Shown: in pieces, positions 35,714 to 46,147 of the stretch
How the letters are laid out: every line of letters begins with the position of its first letter
Numbering within the stretch: position 1 is the stretch's first letter
From: Tetradesmus obliquus
Lineage: Eukaryota; Chlorophyta; Chlorophyceae; Sphaeropleales; Scenedesmaceae
NCBI GenBank assembly: GCA_030272155.1
Contig: CP126207.1
Coordinates: forward strand, 1,426,001-1,490,000
Length of the DNA: 64,000 bases
Reading direction: 5' to 3'
Position numbers and translations under genes: made by a program
Notes under the pieces: generated by a model
Database searches by the model: none
Seen by the model: the letters and a program-made list of their open reading frames with translations, nothing else
Told to the model about the DNA's origin: nothing

Positions 35714-37761
35714 CCAGCACCAGCAGGACCAGCAGCAGTAATGGTCAGCATCAACATGTACGCAGCCGCTGTGTGTATCTATGGTGATGTTGCAATGCAG
35801 CGTCTTGGCAGAAAACTGTGACAAAAACGCAGTCCAAGCCCATGGTTTGAACCCCACCTGCGCGGCCGCTGCATCACGCTGTCCGGCATGCGGCTTGGCC
35901 ACTCTATTATGCACACGTCATTATGAAAAGCGGATTCAAAATGATCAGGCCCGCCAATTTGACAGTTGTGCCCAACCATGACACCTCGCAAACCCCTTAC
36001 ACTGGAACCTACACAGCACGCTCTGCAGGCCAAATCCTGAGCATTGCAAAACCACCCAGATTCAAAAACCCACCTGCGTGGCAGCTGCATCACGCTGTCT
36101 GGCATGCGGTTTGGCCACTCTATGACGCACACGTCCTTTTGAAATGCGGATTGAAAATCGATCAGGCCCGCCATCTTGTCAGTGCTGCCCAGCCATGACA
36201 CCTCGCAAACCCCCAACACTGGAACCTACACAGCAGACTCTGCATGCCAAATTCTAAGCATTGCAAACCCCACCCAGATTCAAATCCCACCTGCGTGGCA
36301 GCTGCATGACGCTGTCTGGCATGCGGCTGGGCCACTCTATGACGCACACGTCGTTTTGAAATGCAGATTCGAAATCAATCAGGCCCGCCATCTTGTCTGT
36401 GGTGCCCAGCCGGTAAGGGTCCATGTGGTGGATGCAGCGACCCTGCTGCCGCTGCTGCTGCTGCTGCCGATCTGGCTGCTGCTGCAGCTGCTGCTGCTGC
36501 TGATCTGGCTGCTGTTGGTCAGGCTGCTGCTGCTGCTGCTGTTGATCTGGCTGCTGCTGTTGCTGGTCAGGCTGCTGCTGCTGCTCTTGTGTCGGTTCAT
36601 CCTGCAAGTGAGGACAGCAACGCAGCATGGGAGTTGGTGGAGGGCAGCAGTACAGCAGCATGCAATGTGCAGTCTGCAACCTTGGACGTGGCTATAACGG
36701 CAGCAGGAACGCTGGCAGTGACGCAGGTGCCGTGTTTTCCTGGTACGTCAGTTTCAGCAGGAGAATAGGACTCGGCACAAACATGGCGGGATCCCTGCAC
36801 CAGAAGCGCACGATGCCCCTAGCAATTGCGGTTTTGCCGCTGCCCAGGTGCCCCGACAGCAGCAGCAGCACGGTGCCAGAGCACATGTCAAGCACTCAAA
36901 AGCTGGCCATGAATCAGCCAAAACCTGTACCACAGACATACCTTCTCATGCGCTGTGTCCTCCTGGTATGTGAGGTTCAGCAGGAACGTAGGGCTCGGCA
37001 CAAACATAGCGGGGTCGCCGCAGAATGCGCGCACGATGCCTCGTGCAATCGCGGTTTTGCCGCTGCCCAGGTGCCCCGAAAGCAGCAGCACGGTGCCTGG
37101 AATGCACAGGCTGTGCAGCAGGCACCCGAGTGCCTCCATGGCTGCTGCTGTGGGTATCCATGCGTGCACGCCAGCGCCTGCAGCAACAACGCAACAAACA
37201 TGTGATGGGGAGGCAGACAGCGAGGTTACGCTGCGGGCAGTTCAGCGTGCATGCCAGCACCTGCAGCGGCATCATTGCCACACACCCACAGCACAGTGCT
37301 CAATGCAAATCACGCTGTGCAGCCGGCAGCCAAAAGTTCCAGCACCGCCATGACAAAAGTGACAATGTCACATGCCAATGTAACACAGCTGAGTGATGCA
37401 GCGGCAGGGCGTTGCGTATGCCCGCCAGCAGCTGCCTGTGTCCTCGTCCTGTTTAAGGCTGTCCAACAGTCACAAACATACACAAACACAGGGATAACAA
37501 AGGAACATGACAATGTAACATCCACCTGAGTACTCTACCATCAGGGCGTTGCGTATGCCAGCCTGCCTGCGTCCTCATTCTGCAACAGGCTGCGCCAATG
37601 CCACAAAATCACAGAACATTGCCACGTGTAACGTAATAACATGATGACATAACAATATAAAGGTAGCGCACCTGAGTACTCCACCGGCAGGGCATTGCGT
37701 ATGCCAGCCAGTAGCCTGCCCGCGTCCTCGTCCTGCAGCGGGCTGCGCTTGGAGGGGTCCT

Positions 37762-37812
<51 letters not shown>

Positions 37813-39234
37813 TCAGCAGCAGCAGGATGTTACAGGCCGGTTATAACGCTGCGGCTGGGGGTAGCAGCGCAGGAGTAATGCCGTGTCTTGGCACTGCCAT
37901 GCTCTCCCAGAGGCAGGGACTTTAAAACAACACTGCCACCGCTGCACACAACACAAGCACCCCGTGGTATCAGCAAGCTTACCCACCTCATCCTCAGGTG
38001 ACGCTGTAGGGATAACGTGGAAGTGCAGCTGCGGCACCACCTGCCCAGCAGCGCGCCTGTTGCTCTGCCACCTACCAAACTCCCACCACTGCTCACACCA
38101 CAAGGAATAAAGAGTCTCTGCTTGCAGGAAAGCGACCAGCACTTGCAGGAAACGTGCAAACCCCAACTTTGGAACCCTGCTCACCTGGTCTTCAGGTGAC
38201 TCTGTAGGGATAACGTGGAAGTGCAGCTGCGGCACCACCTGCCCAGCAGCGCGCTGTTGCTCTGCCACCTACCAAACTCCCACCACTGCTCACACCACAA
38301 GGAACAAAGAGTCTCTGCTTGCAGGAAAGCCACCAGCACTTGCAGGAAACGTGCAAACCCCAACCCTGGAACCCTGCTCACCTGGTCTTCAGGTGACTCT
38401 GTAGGGATAACGTGGAAGTGCAGCTGCGGCACCACCTGCCCAGCAGCGCGCCTGTTGCTCTGCCACCTACCAAACTCCCACCACTGCTCACACCACAAAG
38501 AATAAAGAGTCTCTGCTTGCAGGAAAGCGACCGGCACTTGCAGGAAACGTGCAAACCCCAACCCTGGAACCCTGCTCACCTCGTCTTCAGGTGACTCTGT
38601 AGGGATCACATGGAAGTGCAGCTGCGGCACCACCTGCCCGGCAGCGGGCCCGTTGTTCTGCCGCACTCGCACACCAGCGCGGCCTGTTGCCTGCTGCACA
38701 GCGCGGCTCAGCGCCTGCGACAAGGCATACGCGAATCCATGAGAAAGAGGGAATCCAAGCAGAAGACCGCCTACGTTATTGCAATGCTGTTTGTTGCAAA
38801 TCCTCAATGATGGAAATGGCGGTTGCTGTTGCTGTAGTTTAAGCCATGTTGACTGCTGCAAGCTCAGCTGCTTTTGATTTGTGCCGCAAACTATGCAGAG
38901 TTACTGCCGGTGCTAAACTGACAAGACACACTGTGCTGCTGGCATTATTGCTGTTGCACCCATTTGCAATACATCCACAGCAGGCCCCATAAACAGAGCA
39001 CCAAGCTTTTTATCTGGCCAAAAGGTTTCGAGGAGAAGCCAAGGCATGCTTTGCAGCAGCAGCACATGCACAGCAGCTGACCAACTGCCAGTGACAGCCA
39101 GCAGCAGCTGCGGCCGCCTGCTCTCCTGCCGCTGCTGCTGATGCTGCAGCTTCACCATACGACTGATTACGTCACAATATCAGTCACCGAGTAGCATTGC
39201 CACATGGAGTTCTGGAACTAGCTCAGTCATGACA

Positions 39235-39273
<39 letters not shown>

Positions 39274-39612
39274 GTAACTGCTGCTGATGTTACATCCTCC
39301 TCGCACCTGCAGATCGCCCATCGCGCCCGCCATAGCTTCCGGAGGCATCTTGCTTTCTAACAGCGTCGCTACAGGATGCTTTGTGATGAGCAGCGCGTGC
39401 CCTCGAGTCACCGGCATCTTATCTAGCAGTGCATAGAAGTGAGGCCGGTCGAATATCTTCTCTGCTGGGAACCGCCCTTCGTTTATGGCATGAAATACGT
39501 TCTTGTCGCTCCATCGATAAGACAGCACGGACACTAGCGGGGTGCTGGAGTCTGCTGCTGCTTCTGCTGTTGCAGCAGCCATCTTTGCTCGCTTCCGGGG
39601 TGGCTGCTCCAT
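28214..39612 (-). CDS. HIT-TsaE-TsaD fusion, predicted t6A tRNA-modifying enzyme
   Basis: Thirteen exons: 39612-39307, 38714-38580, 37759-37672, 37177-36942, 36601-36291, 35672-35201, 34491-34321, 34004-33789, 33646-33535, 31275-31158, 30601-30414, 29405-29210, 28340-28214. All junctions keep frame (2676 nt, 891 residues). Residues 1-147 form a HIT domain ([31 protein letters not shown], first triad His replaced by Gln). Residues about 177-400 are TsaE: Walker [35 protein letters not shown], split by a Gln-rich insert. Residues about 480-891 are Tsa[20 protein letters not shown] metal-binding His pair, [86 protein letters not shown]. TsaD transfers threonylcarbamoyl to A37 of ANN-decoding tRNAs; TsaE is the bacterial-type ATPase. 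No TsaB or TsaC is seen. ATG at 39612 was chosen because HIT homology follows; an NLS-like PPRKRAK is near it and no clear transit peptide. Confidence 0.88.
28500..30350 (-). repeat. Copies of exons 11-13 of the TsaD part
   Basis: A near-complete exon-13 copy ([10 protein letters not shown] block) lies at about 28500-28600. Exon-12 copies lie at about 28840-28905 and 29030-29100 (3' part with [11 protein letters not shown]) and at about 29480-29610 and 29700-29830 (5' part with [17 protein letters not shown]). Exon-11 3' copies (ALARCRQ block) lie at about 30000-30075, 30217-30260 and 30314-30350. The working exons are the only ones that join both neighbours in phase with full family homology. 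Confidence 0.7.
30800..31600 (-). repeat. Copies of exon 10 of the TsaD part
   Basis: Copies of the 3' part ([15 protein letters not shown] block) lie at about 30800-30840, 30916-31000 and 31030-31075. Copies of the 5' part ([16 protein letters not shown] block) lie at about 31350-31410 and 31560-31600. The working exon is 31158-31275. Confidence 0.65.
31660..33345. repeat. 1.7-kb thymine-poor ACGC/AAGC satellite-like tract
   Basis: Degenerate short units such as ACGC, AAGC, GCAC and ACAC fill about 1.7 kb of the intron between exons 9 and 10 of the fusion gene. The + strand is strongly T-poor, so stops are rare and long open frames appear in all frames; none is coding. Much of it alternates purine and pyrimidine, the kind of sequence that can adopt Z-DNA. 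A pure (CAAG)n run lies near 33005-33060. Confidence 0.9.
33376..35057 (-). repeat. Copies of exons 6-9 of the TsaD part
   Basis: An exon-9 3' fragment lies at 33376-33412. An exon-8 5' copy ([16 protein letters not shown] and the HHMEAHAL metal motif) lies at about 34030-34141. Exon-7 5' copies lie at about 34560-34620 and 34700-34745. A copy of the TsaD start in exon 6 ([17 protein letters not shown]) lies at 34940-35057. Confidence 0.72.
35858..38460 (-). repeat. Copies of exons 2-5 (HIT and TsaE parts)
   Basis: Exon-5 3' copies ([18 protein letters not shown] block) lie at about 35858-35985 and 36074-36200. An exon-4 copy at about 36725-36885 keeps the Walker A motif. Exon-3 copies lie at about 37395-37450 and 37524-37597. 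Exon-2 3' copies ([12 protein letters not shown] block) end at 37987, 38185 and 38382, giving a 197-198 bp period with the working exon at 38580. Confidence 0.75.
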
Positions 39613-41639
39613 CGTCCAAATGACAGAAGTTGCCACAACAGCTGATTGGAAACGGCAGCTGAGCGATATCTAACCTGAAGGCTCAGACATGCACAGCTGT
39701 CATAACACGCCACGTCAGTTGTGTCAGGCCCTGAACCCTACACCCAACCCACTCCCTGCATTCCCAGGATGGAATTCACAGTTGTTCCATCACCCTAACT
39801 CTGCAACACCCCCAGATTCTGCTAGACCAATTGTTACAAGCTTTTCCTGAAAGCCAACTGGTGATGACGCTGATTGCTGCGTTGACCGCAGCGACTGTCA
39901 GGCAACTGTTATGCACTACGCTACTCGCACCTGCCGTCAACAAGTGCTACGAAAGTGTAGGCGCACAAAGCACCACCGCACAGCATGCAACGCTGTGGAT
40001 ATCACAACAGCCTATCAACGCCTACTAGACTGGCATGGCGACTTGTCAAGCTCCATGCATGAGTTGGGCTCACTCTGGCCGCCAAAACGAAACAGCATCA
40101 GCACGCTAGCAAGGCAGCCCTAGCAGCACTCTGAAACGCACACATACAGCAAAGCTCCAGAATGCTGGAGAGTATCACACACCAATGAAATTTGAATCGC
40201 CATAAAACAAGCAATTCTGCACGTCATGATACAGTAATCTACTACGGACGCCAAGGGACAAGCTGTACGGTTGGGTTCGTTCTATGCGTCAGCTCTAGCT
40301 CGCAGCCGTTCAGAAGCAGCAAAAACACAACAAAAACCAGGAGAGATACAAAACCTGGTGCATGCAGGAGCACCGACACAGATAACAGGCCCAGCGGCAT
40401 GCTGTGCACACCACAACAGCAGTTGACCTGAGTCAACCGCCGTGCTTTAGGCAGTCAGTCACTGGATTGAGGCTCCACAACGCACACGGCACACAAATGT
40501 CACCATATTATCAAAGGTGACACTGTCACACACCATCCTAGCACTAGCACAGTTCATTTGGTTGGGTTCGTTTAGCCAGTAGCACTACACTCAGCTGCTG
40601 ATACCAACTACTTAATGCCAACTGAGGAGCCTGGTCAGTGTGCTACTGAAGAGCCAGGTCAAGAGTAACACATACACACAAAGACAACTCGCAGGCGGAA
40701 GATTCTCAAGGCATACTGCATAGCAGGAATATCCTTGAGAGGCAACAGTCTCAGTATCACACGCCATCCTACCGCTAGCACAGTTCATTCCATTGGGTTC
40801 GTTCAGCCACTAGCATCACAGACCTGCTACAACCAACTAGTAAATGAGAGAGCATGGACAGCAGGACAACAGTGTACCGCTGAACTGCCAGAGACAATTC
40901 AACGCAACGCACAGAGACAACTCACAGGCAGCAAATGCTGACGGCACACTGCATAGCAGGGATATCCCATCAATGCGAGTGCGTCTGCAACACGCGCATA
41001 TGGCCAAATCAGCTGCTGGCGGTTCCTGCCAGCACATTTCACCCTTGCCTATAGTGTACAAGGAGCCCTGCTGGGCCGCCGATCAGATGCAAGCACTGCC
41101 CCAAGCGAGCCCAGGCACCACAGCTGGCAAACACAGACAGAAGCACAAAGCATGAGCCTAATTGCTGCCGGGCTGTGAGATACACCGCGAGCCAACGCGC
41201 TGCGTTGCTTGGTGCAGGCACAACCTCCAGCAACGCCCCCCAAGCCACCACCCACGCATCGCCGCTGCAGCATCAAGTAGTGACAATGCATGAAAAAATG
41301 CTGCCGCTGCTGTTATTGCAGCCGCCACGCCGGCACACATCCCTGCGGCACCAAGTGCATGCCAGTGTTGGCGATGGCACACCTGAGTCAGTCATCCAAC
41401 CCGCATGATAGTGACGGTCCAACCTGCTGCTGCTGCATGGTCAGTCGCAACCTGCTGCTCCCACACCCTGTCCCTTATCATCAAGAAAAGGTGACTGCTG
41501 CTGCTGAATCCTGATCCATCATGGAAAGGAGGCTGTTGCTGAGAGCCGCTAGGGAACGCTATTGTGGAGGTGCTTACATACAAGGAGAAAGCAGCATATT
41601 GACTCAACCACAAAAAATGCAGCTCCCTTGAGCCTCGGG
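39613..41639. other. Intergenic region upstream of the fusion gene
   Basis: I see no convincing exon. Two diverged direct copies of about 230 bp lie at 40510-40733 and 40738-40970, sharing CTAGCACAGTTCATT, TTGGGTTCGTT and ACTGCATAGCAGG landmarks. A partial third trace (GGTTGGGTTCGTTC) lies near 40266. Confidence 0.45.
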
Positions 41640-42040
41640 TGAGTCACGGCAGCAGCACTTGGCCATTGTGCGCCATACGCGTACAGTGGCAGCCCACCAG
41701 CCCATGATCAGCCCACCACCCAGGCCATCACTGTAAACTGCATACCATGCATGCCTCAGCAGCAGCCACCGGCCATTCTGCGCCACACAAGCAGCCCACC
41801 ACCAGCCCATGATCAGCCCACCACCCAGGCCATCACTGTAAACTGCATACCATGCATGCCTCAGCAGCAGCCACCAGCCATTCTGCGCCACACAAGCAGC
41901 CCACCACCAGCTCAAGATCAGCCCACCACCCAGGCCCTCGCTGTAAACTGCATGTGTTGCATGCCTCAGCAGCAGCAACTGGCCGTGATGCGCCACACAA
42001 GCAGCCCACCGCCCAGGCCCTCGCTTTGAACTGCATGCCT
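41640..42040. repeat. 105-bp tandem repeat, about four copies
   Basis: The landmark CTGTAAACTGCAT starts at 41731, 41836 and 41941 (period 105), with a shortened last unit near 42024 and an earlier partial unit from about 41640. Open frames through it come from the repeat and match nothing I know. Confidence 0.85.
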
Positions 42041-42256
42041 TGCATGTTGAGCTTACGCTCACACACTTAAGCCCAAAAGCCAGAACACAGATTGCAGCCC
42101 TGCTGCATCCGTCCAAGTAGTGTACATCTCTTCGCCAGCAGGGCGCCACATTTGCACCAAGCAGTGAAGTCAAGGGGCTGACATTGTTGCAGACATGCAT
42201 TCGATCCGAGCAAACCAGTGTGCTGTCAGCAGCAGATAACGCTGCTGCCGGGCACT

Positions 42257-42281
42257 TACTACTACTACTACTACTACTCCA
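42257..42281. repeat. (ACT)n microsatellite
   Basis: Seven to eight ACT triplets between two tandem-repeat arrays. Confidence 0.9.
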
Positions 42282-42494
42282 CTCAAAGCGCCACACACTG
42301 CACACTGGGGCATGTCAGCAGGGCCTGCAGTGTCACAATTGAGTTTGCCACACAGCACGCACATCTCTGGCACCCACACGGCACCGGGTAACAGCGTTGC
42401 TGCAGGCTGATCTAACACAATCACAACATAAAACTGCTGAGTCAGCATAACTGGAAGCCAGATAGCACAGTTGAGTTTGCCGCTGTGCAGGGGG

Positions 42495-43030
42495 CCCTCT
42501 GGCAGTGAATTGTCACAGCAGCGGGAGCAGCTGCACGCAAGCGGCTGACAAGTGCTGTTGCACAAACGCAAACACAGCTGCTGCCTGGTGGCAGGAGACA
42601 GTTACCAAGCCGCTGTGCAGGAAGGTACGCCCTGGCTGTGGTTTGACACAGCAGAGGGAGCAGCTGCACGCAAGCGGCTGGCAAGTGCTGTCACAAACAC
42701 AGACACAAAACGTAGGCCGCTGTCACCAGCTGGTACCCAGGTACAAGCATGGCCATGCATGCACCCCCCTGGCTGTGGTTTGACACAGCAGAGGGAGCAG
42801 CTGCACGCAAGCGGCTGGCAAGTGCTGTCACAAACACAGACACAAAACGTAGGCCGCTGTCACCAGCTGGTACCCAGGTACAAGCATGGCCATGCATGCA
42901 CCCCCCTGGCAGTGGTTTGCCACAGCAGAGGGAACAGCTGCACGCAAGCGGCTGGCAAGTGCTGTCACAAACACAGACACAAAACGTAGGCCGCTGCCAC
43001 CAGCTGGCACCCAGGTGAATACATAGCAAA
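42495..43030. repeat. 137-bp tandem repeat, about four copies
   Basis: The landmark CTGGCTGTGGTTTG or its variant starts at 42632, 42769 and 42906 (period 137), with a diverged first unit from about 42495 and a partial end near 43030. Inner units are nearly identical. It ends about 90 bp beyond the MATE stop codon and could be part of its 3' flank. Confidence 0.87.
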
Positions 43031-43074
43031 GCATGCACACTCCAGGTGAAGGCATAGCAGAGCATGCACACTCC

Positions 43075-43079
43075 TTACA
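43075..43079 (-). promoter_or_regulatory. TGTAA polyadenylation signal, MATE gene
   Basis: TTACA on the + strand reads TGTAA on the - strand, 44 nt beyond the stop codon of the MATE gene. TGTAA is the usual polyadenylation signal in chlorophyte nuclear genes. The assignment rests on position and motif. Confidence 0.5.
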
Positions 43080-43122
43080 CTCAACAAAACGCACAAAGAG
43101 ACAGCTTAGAAAAGCAGCTCCA

Positions 43123-43884
43123 TCACTCATCACAGTCACCGCTGAGGATCTCACTCTTTCCAGTGGGAGAGCTGCTGCTGCTGCTGCTGCTGCTGCCGCT
43201 GCTGCCGCTGCCACCTGCACTGACAATGCTCAGGGTGCTGTCCTCACCACAAAGCACCACCAAGAACTCATCCTCTGCTTCATCACTGTCACCCAGCAAT
43301 TGCTGCTGCTGCTGCTGGTTAGCAGCTTTGCAGCACACAGTAACACCAGCCGGGATGCCGCCAGCAGTAGAAGCGTGCTTTGCAGCCAACAGATCCTCCT
43401 CATCTGCCACCGCAGCCGACAGCTTGTTATAACGCGGTTCAAACCCTGAACCGTGTCCCAAAATTTTGCCCGGCCGGCTGAACCCTAGCTCTGCGGCTGC
43501 GCCACCAACCCCAATCTCTGCATCAGCAACAGCATCTGTTTGCAGCAACAGCGGCTCTGCCAGCCCGCCCCTTTTGCTATCTTGCTTTTGGATCCAAGCC
43601 CTGTTTGCTGCACTATCTGACTCAGCAACTGCAGCTGGACCAGCAGCAGCAGCAGCAGCAGCTGCTGCTCCTGTGCCTGCTACTGCTGCTGCTCCAGCCA
43701 AGAAAGAGCCCCGTCCTAGCCAAGTCCACATGCGTTGAGGGGCCAAAATAGAAGACCAGGAGCGCAGAGACAGCACAGAGTGTTGGCGGGGGCTGCCTGT
43801 ATCATCCTGCTGCTGCTGCTGCTGCTGCTGCTGCAGGTGCCGCTGCTTGAGGTCTGTGAAGAGCACTGTGAAGGGGTAGCACCT

Positions 43885-43930
<46 letters not shown>

Positions 43931-44642
43931 GAGCAACCGGTCAGAGTTCCGGCGGCAGAGCATCCGGTCAGAGTTCAAGAGATGTGCCTTGCCTGTGCTG
44001 CATAGTTGGAAGCAGGCTTGACGCGTGTTGTGCAAGCAGCTGATCGCCAGACAAATGCTTGACAGAGCTCTACAGCTGCCATGCTGGTGGCTGACATGTC
44101 ATCCAACGGTATAAGATCCAGCTAGGACCGCACAGTACTACAGGGCTGCCAGACAGCTTACCTGCATGCCAGGAGCAGCAGGATGGTTGCTGCCCTCATG
44201 AACATCAGCATGATCATGCCAGCCCACACCCAGCACACCGCTATGACCAAAACCCCACAGCACCACAAGCCTCTAAAACCCGAGCAACAGTCCAACAACT
44301 TACCTGCACGCCAGTGGTAGCAGGAGGGTTGCTGCCCTCATGAACATCAGCATGATCATGCCAGCCCACACCCAGTACACTGCTATCGGCACAACCCTAA
44401 GCACCACAAGCCTCTAAACCCAAATAATCTAACAGCTCACCTGCATGCCAGTGGGAGCAGTATGGTTGCTGCCCTCATGAACATCAGCATGATCATGCCA
44501 GCCCACACCCAATATACAGCAGCAGGCATCTGCGCAGTTTCCTGCAAAGCCAGCGGCAGCATACTGCTGCTGCTGCTGCTGCCGGCTGCTGCTGCTGCTG
44601 CTGCTGCTGGCAGTGCTGCCGACTGCAGGAAGGGTGACGCCA

Positions 44643-44674
<32 letters not shown>

Positions 44675-46115
44675 AGCCACATTGGCTGGCTGACTGGGCT
44701 ATACCCTAGCTGGCTCTGCTGCGACAAAACCACAAAGCTCCTAAGATAGCCAGCTGCTGTCATATTGCTGCTGCTGGGATCTGCTGGCATCAGCAGCTGC
44801 TGCTGCTGCCAGGGTTCTGCTGCCCTCACTGCTGCTCTACCTAAACCGCTCAGCAGGTTCTGCCCTGCCTGCTGGGGTTTAGGTTTTGTGGCATACAGCT
44901 GCCCAGCAAACATTAAACCCAAGCTGGGTGCCGCGCACAGCAGCATCACCCCAGAGGCGTACTTAAACCCTCCGGCGCCGTACAAAACCCCGTCACTGAC
45001 AAATGCCAGCGCATTTAGGGGCTGTGTTGCTGCTACAATCGGCATCAGCTGCTGTGCTAGCTGCCGGACTGAGGCGTCTTGTGTGAAGAGGGAAGGTAGG
45101 AATTGCATGGTGCCTCCTAGCACGAGTGACAGCAGCAGGCCGAGTGATAGCGCCAGAGTGATGGCTGTTGCAACCACCTGCAGAGAAACAAACAGCAGAA
45201 GGGAAAATGTGCATGTGTGAAGAGGGAAGGTAGGAGGTGCATGGTGCCTCTTAGGACGAGGGAGAGCAGCAGGCCGAGTGACAACGCCAGAGTGATGGCT
45301 GTTGCGACAACCTGCAACCACAAAACCACAATTCCAGATCAATTTAGGTTTCAGTGCAAAACGTATGCAAAGAAGCAGGAGGTGCATGGTGGAGGAGTGC
45401 CTCCTAGAACGAGTGACAGCAGCAGGCCGAGTGACAGCGCGAGAGTGATGGCTGTGGCAACCACCTGCAGGCAAGGAAGTCAACCCAAGAGGGGTGAGGA
45501 GTCAGGTTGGAAACATGTACGGGAGGCCGCAGGTGCATGGTGCCTCCGAGAACCAGGGAGAGCAGCAAGCCAAGTGATAGCGCCAGAGTGATGGCTGTTG
45601 CAACCACCTGCCGGCAAAGCAAAGCATACTCCCATATGAGACAAGGATTAGATCAACAAAGTAGATCTGAAAGGCAGCAGCTGCATGGTGGCTCCTAGGG
45701 CAAGTGACAGCAGCAGGCCGAGTGACAGCGCTAGTATGACGATGGCTGTTGCAACCGCCTGCAACCAAAGCCACCCATCTGTTGTGAAGCGGGCCAAAAT
45801 AGAACCACTTCAAAACAACATCAAATGGTTTTGAGCAAATGCAAAGTTGCAGCAGCAGCGCGCACCTTGCGTGCATATTTTAGCTCTCCTGCTGCTGTCG
45901 AGCGGGCAAGTATTGTCTGGCACGCCACCGCCAACGAGTCTGCCAGCAGACTGGTTGCCATCCAGATCTGAAACGCAACCTACAGGCAGCAGCAGCAGCA
46001 GCAGCAGCAGCAGTGCGACATGAGGCAATGCAGAATAAGGGTTGCCTGGCAGGCCACTGCCAGCGAGTCAGCCAGCAGACTGGTTGCCATCCAGATCTGA
46101 AACGCAACCTGCACG

Positions 46116-46147
<32 letters not shown>

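Noticed and set aside
28214-39612. Separate HIT, TsaE and TsaD genes
   Set aside because: One exon contains both the TsaE end and the TsaD start, and the exon between HIT and TsaE fits both neighbours in phase. Separate HIT transcription cannot be excluded without cDNA.
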